A stretch of 64,000 nucleotides of DNA from Roseimicrobium sp. ORNL1 (lineage in GTDB: Bacteria; Verrucomicrobiota; Verrucomicrobiia; Verrucomicrobiales; Verrucomicrobiaceae). Position 1 is the stretch's first letter, and each line of letters starts with the position of its first letter. Below the pieces are notes generated by a model. It made no database searches. It was given only the letters and a program-made list of their open reading frames with translations, and was not told where the DNA came from. Shown piece by piece: positions 7,428 through 15,420 of this stretch. Both the position numbers and the translations under genes were made by a program. The DNA lies in the NCBI RefSeq assembly GCF_011044495.1, contig NZ_CP049143.1, forward strand, positions 5,766,001 through 5,830,000, given 5' to 3'.

Positions 7428-8423
7428 ATGCTTTATCTCAATCTCCAGACGACGACCATTCGCTCTCCTGAGTACGTGTCGGCTGAGCCGGTGAACCGTG
7501 CCACGTGGCTGAGCCTGCTGGGCTATTGCTGTGAGCAGGAGAATGGCGGGGTGATCGTGGGCGGTGGTGAGTGGAAGGACCGGCAGTGGCAGCACACGTG
7601 TGGAGTCACCCTCGAAGAGGTGAGTGCCGACTGTGGCCTGTGGAGCTGGCGCGACGGTGACCTGGTGGTGAGCTTCTACCCGGCGAAAAACGAGAAGAAA
7701 GTCCGCCGCAATCGCAGGCTCGCAGCGCGCGGCGGTGCGTCCAGGTCACCCGAAAAACAAGCTGCCGCACGTGCCAACGGACGGGGCGGTGGCAGACCCT
7801 CCACCCGCTCTGACTCAACGGAAGTGCAAAACCCAAGCGTGTGCGAGAATAACCGAAGCGCGAACCCAACCCAGAGCCCAACAAAAGAGGAAGAGAAAGA
7901 CAAAGGGAATAGGAAGGAAAGAGAAAAGGAAAAGGTCTCTTCCGCTGATGCGGCTGGACCCCGGGGTGACTTGGCACTTTCTTCGACCTCATCCGCAGCG
8001 GGACCACGGCCCGACCCCCGCCACAGCGAGATTTGCCATCTGTGGGAAGGGGCTTATCGCGAGCATCACGGAGAGCCCTACGCCCTCAACGGAGGGAAGG
8101 ACGGCTCCGCGCTGAAGCGGTTCCTCCCTCTCGTCAGGGAGCTCTCTCCAGACTCGTTCATCGCGCGGGCGCAGGAGGCATGGGCACGGTACAGGGACGA
8201 CCGCTTCGCAACCAAGTGCGCCCAGGCATCCACGATTCACGGACTCTGCACGTTCTGGAACGATATCGCGGCCCAGCTCAAGACGCCGACGTCTCATGCT
8301 GCAACGACATCGGCATCCTCCACCTCTCCACTCGCCCGGCGCGGCAACAATCGCGACGAGAACGGGCAGCGCCCAGGTGAAATCCCCACGGACGTGCGGG
8401 CCATTGACATGAGGAGACTATGA
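7428..8423 (+). CDS. Phage-type replication initiator-like protein
   Basis: A 331-residue protein from the ATG at 7428. The N-terminal ~95 residues (VNRATWLSLLGYCCEQENGGVI, then GVTLEEVSADCGLWSWRDGDLVV) resemble the winged-helix replication/initiation proteins of phages and plasmids. A long basic, low-complexity linker follows (about 100-200, with EEEKDKGNRKEREKEK), then a helical C-terminal region (CHLWEGAYREHHGE onwards). The stop overlaps the start of the next gene (ATGA), coupling it to a DnaC-like ATPase. That is the classic initiator plus helicase-loader arrangement. The N-terminal assignment is from pattern only. Confidence 0.55.
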   Translation: MLYLNLQTTTIRSPEYVSAEPVNRATWLSLLGYCCEQENGGVIVGGGEWKDRQWQHTCGVTLEEVSADCGLWSWRDGDLVVSFYPAKNEKKVRRNRRLAARGGASRSPEKQAAARANGRGGGRPSTRSDSTEVQNPSVCENNRSANPTQSPTKEEEKDKGNRKEREKEKVSSADAAGPRGDLALSSTSSAAGPRPDPRHSEICHLWEGAYREHHGEPYALNGGKDGSALKRFLPLVRELSPDSFIARAQEAWARYRDDRFATKCAQASTIHGLCTFWNDIAAQLKTPTSHAATTSASSTSPLARRGNNRDENGQRPGEIPTDVRAIDMRRL

Positions 8424-9148
8424 GCACAGACGCCATCAAATGCGCACGCTGCGGCACCGCCATCCACGATCTCACGATGGAGGAACTCTCCAGCGTGGAG
8501 AGCATCTTCAAACGTCCGCTGATGTTGTGCGATGGCTGCATCGATGCCCCCGCGGAGCAGCCATGCAGCCAGAAACGGACCACGAACTCAGCGCGTCCCC
8601 TGCCCCCGTGGACATCAGACTGGACGGAGCGGGCCATCGGAGACCTCAAGCACTTCACCGGGGAGCCGCTGGCCAAGGCCCGGCAACTCCTGCCCTACGT
8701 CGAGGGAAACGGAACCATCGCCATCATCGGCGACCGTGGCCGCGGCAAGACGGTCATGGCCACGTGGTTCGCTGACCAGCGCCGGCAGAAGCACCAGCCC
8801 CCCGGCACCTACATCCGGGCCCTGGACCTCTTCGTCGCCATCCGGAAATCCTGGCTGCCGCACAGCAAGGAGGACGAATGGTCTGCCCTGGAGAGCTTCA
8901 GGAAGACGCCCTTTCTCGTTATCGATGAGTTCCAGGAGCGCAGCGATAGCGACTGGGAGAACCGGCTGCTCGTCAATATCCTCGACCATCGCCACGGCAG
9001 CCTGCTGCCCACGTTGATTATCGCCAACCTCGACATGGAGGCCTTTTCCCAAGCTGCAGGACCTTCCCTGGTATCCCGCATCAGCCAGACCGGAGGCATC
9101 GTGCAATGCCGCTGGAGCAATTTCAGGTCGCACCAACCACGCTCCTGA
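8420..9148 (+). CDS. DnaC-like AAA+ ATPase (helicase loader)
   Basis: A 242-residue protein. Walker A GDRGRGKT is at 104-111, Walker B FLVIDEFQE at 165-173, the sensor-I-like IIANLD at 200-205, and a candidate arginine finger near R220. This is the DnaC/IstB order. Before it, C8-x2-C11 and C37-x2-C40 can form a zinc knuckle, as in some phage loaders. It starts inside the stop of the initiator-like gene, so the two proteins are made in coupled fashion. Replication of the surrounding element is the likely role. IstB of a transposon is the alternative, but no istA transposase is present. Confidence 0.75.
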   Translation: MSTDAIKCARCGTAIHDLTMEELSSVESIFKRPLMLCDGCIDAPAEQPCSQKRTTNSARPLPPWTSDWTERAIGDLKHFTGEPLAKARQLLPYVEGNGTIAIIGDRGRGKTVMATWFADQRRQKHQPPGTYIRALDLFVAIRKSWLPHSKEDEWSALESFRKTPFLVIDEFQERSDSDWENRLLVNILDHRHGSLLPTLIIANLDMEAFSQAAGPSLVSRISQTGGIVQCRWSNFRSHQPRS

Positions 9149-9210
9149 AACCCATCCTGCCCGGTGGTGATTCCACAGATGACATAACCAACACATATAA
9201 TAACGGATAC

Positions 9211-9642
9211 ATGCTCACCCTTTCTCTTATCCCCAACACCGATGCTCCCCGCGTCGTCTGTGAAAGGTGCAGGCGGCCCATTACGGACGTCTCCACTGCC
9301 CGCGCTGATCAAGACCACGGCTACAGCAGCAGGCTGCTCGCCTACCACGACTCCTGCACTCCTGAAGGAATCAAGCCGATGTCCATTGCGGACCTGGGTG
9401 AGCAGGTCAAACCGATTCGGGAGGAGATGTCACGGCTCATCCAGTTCCACGAGGACAACAATACCATCACACTTCACGCAGGCGGGTACTCCTATGAGGT
9501 GGATCTCGACCAGATCACCGAGCCAATCCAATTGGTAGGCTGGGCTCACCAGCTCTGCAGAAAGACCTGGATGCGCACGGACATCGCCGCCGCCTTTATC
9601 AAGATGGTTTGCACGTCGAAGGGATGGCAAATCGGACTCTAA
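9211..9642 (+). CDS. Small Cys-containing protein of unknown function, accessory island
   Basis: 143 residues from the ATG at 9211; the upstream frame to 9106 overlaps the ATPase gene. VVCERCRRPITDVSTA carries a C-x2-C near the N-terminus, with a further Cys later (YHDSCTPEG), so a zinc-binding head is possible. The C-terminal half ends with a helical WAHQLCRKTWMRTDIAAAFIKM region. It follows the helicase-loader gene by 62 nt on the same strand. I do not recognise the family. Confidence 0.5.
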   Translation: MLTLSLIPNTDAPRVVCERCRRPITDVSTARADQDHGYSSRLLAYHDSCTPEGIKPMSIADLGEQVKPIREEMSRLIQFHEDNNTITLHAGGYSYEVDLDQITEPIQLVGWAHQLCRKTWMRTDIAAAFIKMVCTSKGWQIGL

Positions 9643-9665
9643 CCACTGACCTCAACACGTATCAC

Positions 9666-9986
9666 ATGAACAGCAAAATCATTCAACTGGTCACCCCGGG
9701 CGCACCCGTGCTCGCAGTCTTCAACATACGAAATGACGATGGAACACCACGGTCCATGGACGACCTGCTGCTGCTCCCCATCCCGGTGCTCGCTCTCGTT
9801 GAGCGCCCCAATGGTGAACAGGCCGTTGTAGGCATGGAAGCCCACAGCATGGACGAGTTCGCCGAGGTGGAATGCAGAAACTTTCTCGGTTATTGCCACT
9901 CGGAGGAGTCCGCTGTGGAAATCTATGCAAGGCCAGAGCCCACACCCACGGCACCAAAAGCAGCCGCCCAATCGCAGGGGTCTTGA
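9666..9986 (+). CDS. Small protein, accessory island 3' end
   Basis: 106 residues from the ATG at 9666, 23 nt after the previous gene. VTPGAPVLAVFNIRNDDG and the following strands suggest a small beta-rich domain, and the tail is Pro/Ala-rich (PEPTPTAPKAAAQ). No known domain is recognised. It is the last gene of the island before a change of content to metal transport. Confidence 0.45.
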   Translation: MNSKIIQLVTPGAPVLAVFNIRNDDGTPRSMDDLLLLPIPVLALVERPNGEQAVVGMEAHSMDEFAEVECRNFLGYCHSEESAVEIYARPEPTPTAPKAAAQSQGS

Positions 9987-10080
9987 GGAAGCTCAAAGCC
10001 AATGCAGCCCGGCAAAAAAATCCATGATAAGGTGCCTCTGAGCGATTCATCATCCTACGCCCGTTCCGTACTTCAATCTT

Positions 10081-11610
10081 ATGCCAGACATTCAACAACT
10101 CATCCAGAGCGGGAGTGCCCACGTGTGGCTGTACATCCCCATGGCCATCCTGCTCGGGGCCTTGCATGGGCTGGAGCCCGGTCATTCCAAGACGATGATG
10201 GCCGCGTTCATCATCGCCATTCGGGGCACGGTGATGCAGGCCGTGCTCCTGGGACTCTCGGCGGCCATTTCACACTCCCTGCTCATCTGGGTACTGGCTG
10301 CGCTGGCCTTGAGCTTCGGCAGCAGTTGGAATGCGGAGCACACCGAGCCGTACTTCCACCTGGCTTCTGCGGTCATGATTCTCGGCCTGGCCATTTGGAT
10401 GTTCCTGCGGACCCGGCGCGAGCTTGAGGAAGCTCATCAACACCTGCAACAGCACCAGCATTCGCATCCGCACAAGGAGAGCCGCGACAGCCACACGCAT
10501 GAGCATAAGGATGGTGAGACCCTTTCGGCCCAGCCAAAGGTAGACCTCGACGCGGTGAGGGCGGCATTTAGCCAGATGTCTGCAACGTCCACCTCCACTG
10601 CATCTTCAGAGTCGGAGTCGGCGGGAGATTGGCAGTCAGGCACACACTCGCACCCGCACTCGCATTCCCACCAACACGCTCCGCTGCCCTCTGGGAAATC
10701 ATTGCTCGCGGGTGAGGCGGTGACTTCCTCAGGGCTGATCATCCCTGCGGGATTGGGAGCCAATGCTGGCGCCCCTTTCTCCCTGGAATCCCGGCCGGCA
10801 ACGTCAACTCTTCCGTCTGCTGCAAAGCGCCGCGGTATGAATGGAGGCGCGCTTCTGGATACCGGTCATGGCTGGCTGGAGGTGTGCATTCACAAGACGA
10901 GCGAGTCGTCCAGATTCCGCATCTTCCCCTGCAAGGCCTCTGGTCAATTGGTGCCTCTCCCCAAGAGCACGCAGCTCAGTGTCGAGACCGTGCGATTGGA
11001 TGGGCGTACCCAGCAGTTCCGGTTCGAGCCCGACGGCAGCTGCTGGGAGGCCACCGGCGAACTTCCTGAGCCGCATGAATTCCTGGCCGTGATCACCCTC
11101 GGACACGCCGATCATGCACACACCTATCGTCTGCAATTCAGCAAGGATGTGTCCGGTTCAGGCGATGCGCCGGCGGTGACGGAGGTGCGTGAAGACGATG
11201 GAGTCGAGTACCAGGATGCGCACGAGCGGGCGCACGCGGAGGACATCGCCCGTCGCTTTGCCAACCGCACGGTGACCACGCCGCAGATTGTGCTCTTCGG
11301 CATCACGGGTGGCCTGATGCCCTGCCCCGCGGCGTTCACGGTTCTGCTGGTGTGCCTGCAGGTGAAGCGTGTCACGCTTGGCTTCACCCTCGTGGCCGCC
11401 TTCAGCCTGGGACTGGCGCTCACCATGGTGGCGGTGGGTGTCATTGCCGCATGGAGCCTGCAGAAGGCGCACCGGAAGTTCAGCGGCTTGGGAGAATGGA
11501 TGCGCCGCGCTCCCTACATCTCCTGTGCCGTGCTCGTGCTGCTGGCGCTGCTCATGGCGTGGCAGGGATGGCAGGGGCTTCTTCATGGGTCCCACCATGC
11601 GCATGGGTGA
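10081..11610 (+). CDS. NicO/RcnA-family nickel-cobalt exporter with a large insert
   Basis: A 509-residue integral membrane protein. HGLEPGHSK at 29-37 is the NicO signature in the first helical part, and GGLMPCPAA at 410-418 is the matching second-half motif; helices run at about 15-110 and 400-500. E. coli RcnA is near 270 residues. The excess is a cytosolic or periplasmic insert of about 280 residues (115-395) holding two His clusters (119-142 and 189-199, rich in HxH) and a beta-rich stretch at 255-355. The His clusters should bind the exported metal. No RcnR-like regulator gene is adjacent. Confidence 0.85.
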   Translation: MPDIQQLIQSGSAHVWLYIPMAILLGALHGLEPGHSKTMMAAFIIAIRGTVMQAVLLGLSAAISHSLLIWVLAALALSFGSSWNAEHTEPYFHLASAVMILGLAIWMFLRTRRELEEAHQHLQQHQHSHPHKESRDSHTHEHKDGETLSAQPKVDLDAVRAAFSQMSATSTSTASSESESAGDWQSGTHSHPHSHSHQHAPLPSGKSLLAGEAVTSSGLIIPAGLGANAGAPFSLESRPATSTLPSAAKRRGMNGGALLDTGHGWLEVCIHKTSESSRFRIFPCKASGQLVPLPKSTQLSVETVRLDGRTQQFRFEPDGSCWEATGELPEPHEFLAVITLGHADHAHTYRLQFSKDVSGSGDAPAVTEVREDDGVEYQDAHERAHAEDIARRFANRTVTTPQIVLFGITGGLMPCPAAFTVLLVCLQVKRVTLGFTLVAAFSLGLALTMVAVGVIAAWSLQKAHRKFSGLGEWMRRAPYISCAVLVLLALLMAWQGWQGLLHGSHHAHG

Positions 11611-11856
11611 GCGTTCTATCTATCGAGTAGGTGAAGCGCAAGGTGTATTTGCCGGCTGAAAAGCGACTGCGGTCTCATGCGAGATCGCACTGGTAGGGGG
11701 GGTATACGCCCAAGGTCCTATTGGTATAGCTTCACCACAGGGGCAACATTTTACCATGGCGTTGTCTTAAAGTGGATTCTGCACGCAGACTCCATTTCAC
11801 GCGACCCCACTGTACCCTTCCTCACTCCTCAACGCGCCCCGTACTCCCGACCTACC

Positions 11857-12270
11857 ATGAAGGCACGCAGCCTTTCCCTTGCCCTCACCACCCTGGCCGC
11901 TATCGCACTCATCGGGTGCGCCAGCTCGGATATCTCCAGCACGAGATCCCAACTCTCTTCCGCGGGATTCTTCGAAGTCACTCCCAAAGGCCCCAAGCAG
12001 GAGAAGCTCTACGCCGAGGCGCCCGCCTACAAGATGCACCAAATCACGGCGGAAGGAAAGACGCTCTACGTGTACAAGGATGAGAAGCGTGGCACCGCAT
12101 TCGTGGGGGACACACTCAAGTTCCGCCAGTATCAGCGACTGCTCATGCAGGAAAACACCGCGGAGCAGGAGGCAGTGCTGATGCCACCCGACCTGGCAAT
12201 GGGATGGTATGGAGCATATGGTCCCTACTTCCATGGACCGCGCTACGGCACCCTCCGGCACTATCGCTAG
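11857..12270 (+). CDS. Small lipoprotein, unknown
   Basis: 137 residues from the ATG at 11857, which starts a lipoprotein signal (MKARSLSLALTTLAAIALIGC, Cys21); the longer frame to 11677 has no signal. The mature part has TLYVYKDEKRGTAFVGDTLKF, an alternating strand pattern, and a Gly/Tyr/Pro-rich end. It is probably an outer-membrane-anchored protein of unknown role, standing alone between the metal exporter and the glycosidase gene. Confidence 0.65.
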   Translation: MKARSLSLALTTLAAIALIGCASSDISSTRSQLSSAGFFEVTPKGPKQEKLYAEAPAYKMHQITAEGKTLYVYKDEKRGTAFVGDTLKFRQYQRLLMQENTAEQEAVLMPPDLAMGWYGAYGPYFHGPRYGTLRHYR

Positions 12271-12336
12271 TCGCAGATGAGGCCCTTCATTGGGTGACCT
12301 TCTCCAGTTTCGCATCGAGTTGCACGGCTTCCTTTT

Positions 12337-15300
12337 ATGGCAGCACATCCGTTTTTTTCCCTGTTTGATGATGCAGGCGCCTGGCAAGTGGTAGCGTCTG
12401 GTCAGGCCCGAGGAGAGATTACTGCCATCCACACGAACGCGGGCGAGCCCGGGCTGCGCCTGGACTACGATTTCCACGGAGGTGGAGGTTTCGTGGTGTT
12501 GCGGCGCACGTTTCCCTTCAGCCTCCCTAGCACGTTCGACATCGGTTTCCGTCTGCGAGGAGAGGGCCTGCCGAATCACTTTGAATTCAAGGTGGCCGCT
12601 GCCGGTGGTGCGAATGTGTGGCGCCATTTGCGACAGGATTTCGCTCTGCCCTCCCAGTGGACAGACTATCGCTTCAACGAGCGGGAGCTCCCTTTCGCGT
12701 GGGGACCCGCAGGAGGCGGTGCGCCTTCTGAAGTCGAAGCCATCGAGATAGCCATCGCCGCAGGCCCGGGAGGAAAGGGCACACTGGAGTTGTCCCGCCC
12801 GTCCATGACGGATCAGACACTCACCGCGCCTCGGTCCATCCATGCGTCCAGTTGTTATCACTGGCATGCCGCCGAGAACATCTGGACCCCCGATGCAGAT
12901 GCGATCTGGCAGGCGGATCCTGATGATAAGGAACCCTCGTGCCATGTGGATTTTGGCAAATCTGTGCGCTTTGGCGGACTTGTCATCACGTGGCCGTGTG
13001 GCCTGCCGCCGAGGGCATATCGAGTGGAGATCTCAGATGACGGAGAACACTGGACGTCCATCTATCAGGCAAGCTCTGGTCTGGGCGCCAAGAGCTTCAT
13101 CTCCGCGCCGGGGTGTGAAGCCCGTCACCTGAGGATCTGTTTCAAAAATGCCGCGTGTGCCGCGATCCAGACCATCTCACTCCGGCCGGATGCCTTCTCG
13201 CGCACGCCGAATGAGTTTGTCCATCATGTGGCATCGGAATGTCCGCGAGGCATGTTCCCCCGCTACTGGTACCGCGAGCAGTCCTACTGGACACCCATTG
13301 GCAGTCCGGAGGGAAGGCGCCGTGCCTTGATCAATGAAGAAGGCATGGTGGAGACGGATGAAGCGGGATTCTCTCTGGAGCCCTTCATCCTGGTGAAAGG
13401 TGGCATGATCTCATGGGCGGATGCGGATACTACGCCCTCCATAGCTGAAGACGGAGCGCCCGTGCCCTCGGTCGCGTGGACAGCGCGCTGCATGCGTCTT
13501 GAAATCCATCCCTGGGTGGATGGCCATGGAGAGTCGCTGACGCTCCATGTCACCTACCGTCTTGAGTGCGACGATCCGAAGCCCGGCATTCGCCTGGTCG
13601 TCGCAGTGCGTCCTTTCCAGGTGAACCCTCCCTGGCAGGCGTTTCGTAACCTGGGTGGCATGAGTCCTATCTATGAGGTCGACTGCACCGGCGGGGAGAT
13701 GCGGGTGGACGGCAAAGTCCTCACCTGCACGCCGAGTCCGGCCGGTATGGGTGCGGCCAGCTTCGAGGAGGGTGGCGTGACCTCGTTTCTCCTGTCAGGG
13801 GCGCTGCCGCCGCGACGCCTGGCTTGTGACGAGGGCGGGCATATCGGTGGCGCCATGGTATGGGATCTTGCCCCTGGAGCGGAGGTGCTCGAAGCCACCG
13901 TATCTTTTCCCTATTTCGAAAAGGCGAACGCCACCGGAGAGCAGGCCCACTCCCAGGCACTGGCGGACTGGGGGCAGACGCTGGGCAAAGTGCGCTGGCA
14001 GGTGCCGGACTGCGCGCGGCCGGTGTTTGATTGCTTCCGCACCACCGCCGGGCACATCCTCATCAACCGCGATGGCCCTGCCATCCAGCCGGGGCCACGG
14101 CGCTACACACGCTCGTGGGTGCGCGATTGCGTGATCATGGGTGCGGCTTTAGCCAAGGGGGGACTGCCGCAGTCCCTGCGTATCTTCCTCGATTGGTATG
14201 CGCCCTTTCAGCGTGAAGACGGCTTCGTCCCCTGCGTGGTGGATCGCGATGGCGTCGACTGGTTGGTGGAGCATGACAGCCATGGACAATTCCTCTGGGG
14301 TCTGCGTGAAGACTATCGCAACGCTGCCGACCCCGCCTTCCTGGAGCGCATGCTGCCCCACATTCACAAGGCGGCGGACTACCTCATCACGCTGCGAGCC
14401 CAGAGAATGACGGACCAGTATCGGAGCGGTGAACTCGCTGCCTGCTACGGATTGCTGCCAGAATCCGCCAGTCATGAAGGCTACCTAGCGCATCCCGTGC
14501 ATTCCTATTGGGATGACTTCTGGGGCGTGCGCGGACTTCAGGCGGCTGCCGACCTCGCGGAGCATGCGGGAAAATCTGCGGATGCAGCGCGGTGGCGCAG
14601 TGAAGCCTCTGCCTTCCAGGACGACATCTCGCGCTCTCTACAGAAAGTCATCGCGGAAAAGAATCTGGCGTATATCCCGGGCTCGGTCGAATGGGCCGAC
14701 TTTGATCCCACGGCCACGTCCAATGCCATTGCCATGCTGGACTTCGCAGATGTGCTGCCACGTGAACCGCTGCACGCGATGCTGGATACCTATCTCGACG
14801 GATTCCATCGCAAGCATCGGGGAGAGATGCCCTGGAACAATTACACCGCTTATGAGATTCGCATCATCGGCGCATTCGTCCGGCTGGGACGGCGTGATGA
14901 GGCCAACGAATTGCTCAGCTTCTTCCTCTCCGACCGACGGCCGCGGGAGTGGAATCAGTGGCCGGAGATCACCTGGCGGGATCCCCGCTCGCCTGGTCAC
15001 CTCGGTGACGTGCCGCATACCTGGATCGCCGCGGAATATCTGCTGGCAGTAGCATCCATGGTAGCCTCAGAACGGGAAGCTACCGACTCCCTGGTGCTCG
15101 CTGCCGGCATGCCCTGGTCGTGGATCTCTAAGGAAGATGGCTTCGCCGTGCGAGGTCTCCCCACCCGCTTTGGTGAGCTCGCCTTCTGCATCGCAGCCCG
15201 TGATGAGAACACCATCTACGTGGAGGTCCGCGGCCTCGTCACCATGCCTCCTGGGGGACTCTTCATCACACCACCATTGCCTCCGGGAAAGAGCATCGTG

Positions 15301-15420
15301 GCCACCACCAGAGCCGATGGCGAGAAGCAACGACATGAAGCAGGAATGACAACGCTGCGCGTGACCGCGTTGCCATTCGTGGCAGAACTCCAGCTCGGCG
15401 CAGGCTCCGTGCTAGCCTAG
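12337..15420 (+). CDS. Discoidin-domain six-hairpin glycosidase-like protein
   Basis: A 1027-residue protein. The N-terminal ~150 residues are a beta-sandwich (FDIGFRLRGEGLPNHFEFK). Residues 160-290 look like an F5/8-type-C (discoidin) carbohydrate-binding module (ENIWTPDADAIWQADPDDKEPS, then PRAYRVEISDDGEHW). After a further beta-rich section, an (alpha/alpha)6 barrel runs from about 560 to 920 (TRSWVRDCVIMGAALAKGG, HSYWDDFWGVRGLQAAADLA). No signal peptide is evident, so it may act in the cytosol. Its 3' end overlaps the convergent GH94 gene by 9 bp. The catalytic family is not certain. Confidence 0.75.
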   Translation: MAAHPFFSLFDDAGAWQVVASGQARGEITAIHTNAGEPGLRLDYDFHGGGGFVVLRRTFPFSLPSTFDIGFRLRGEGLPNHFEFKVAAAGGANVWRHLRQDFALPSQWTDYRFNERELPFAWGPAGGGAPSEVEAIEIAIAAGPGGKGTLELSRPSMTDQTLTAPRSIHASSCYHWHAAENIWTPDADAIWQADPDDKEPSCHVDFGKSVRFGGLVITWPCGLPPRAYRVEISDDGEHWTSIYQASSGLGAKSFISAPGCEARHLRICFKNAACAAIQTISLRPDAFSRTPNEFVHHVASECPRGMFPRYWYREQSYWTPIGSPEGRRRALINEEGMVETDEAGFSLEPFILVKGGMISWADADTTPSIAEDGAPVPSVAWTARCMRLEIHPWVDGHGESLTLHVTYRLECDDPKPGIRLVVAVRPFQVNPPWQAFRNLGGMSPIYEVDCTGGEMRVDGKVLTCTPSPAGMGAASFEEGGVTSFLLSGALPPRRLACDEGGHIGGAMVWDLAPGAEVLEATVSFPYFEKANATGEQAHSQALADWGQTLGKVRWQVPDCARPVFDCFRTTAGHILINRDGPAIQPGPRRYTRSWVRDCVIMGAALAKGGLPQSLRIFLDWYAPFQREDGFVPCVVDRDGVDWLVEHDSHGQFLWGLREDYRNAADPAFLERMLPHIHKAADYLITLRAQRMTDQYRSGELAACYGLLPESASHEGYLAHPVHSYWDDFWGVRGLQAAADLAEHAGKSADAARWRSEASAFQDDISRSLQKVIAEKNLAYIPGSVEWADFDPTATSNAIAMLDFADVLPREPLHAMLDTYLDGFHRKHRGEMPWNNYTAYEIRIIGAFVRLGRRDEANELLSFFLSDRRPREWNQWPEITWRDPRSPGHLGDVPHTWIAAEYLLAVASMVASEREATDSLVLAAGMPWSWISKEDGFAVRGLPTRFGELAFCIAARDENTIYVEVRGLVTMPPGGLFITPPLPPGKSIVATTRADGEKQRHEAGMTTLRVTALPFVAELQLGAGSVLA

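Noticed and set aside
10041-10063. Possible att-site copy of the tRNA 3' end
   Set aside because: Similarity to the tRNA end is broken by gaps and mismatches; no exact core longer than six bases.
11797-12945. 382-residue antisense frame across the lipoprotein and glycosidase start
   Set aside because: It overlaps two well-supported genes on the other strand and has no domain; shadow of codon bias.
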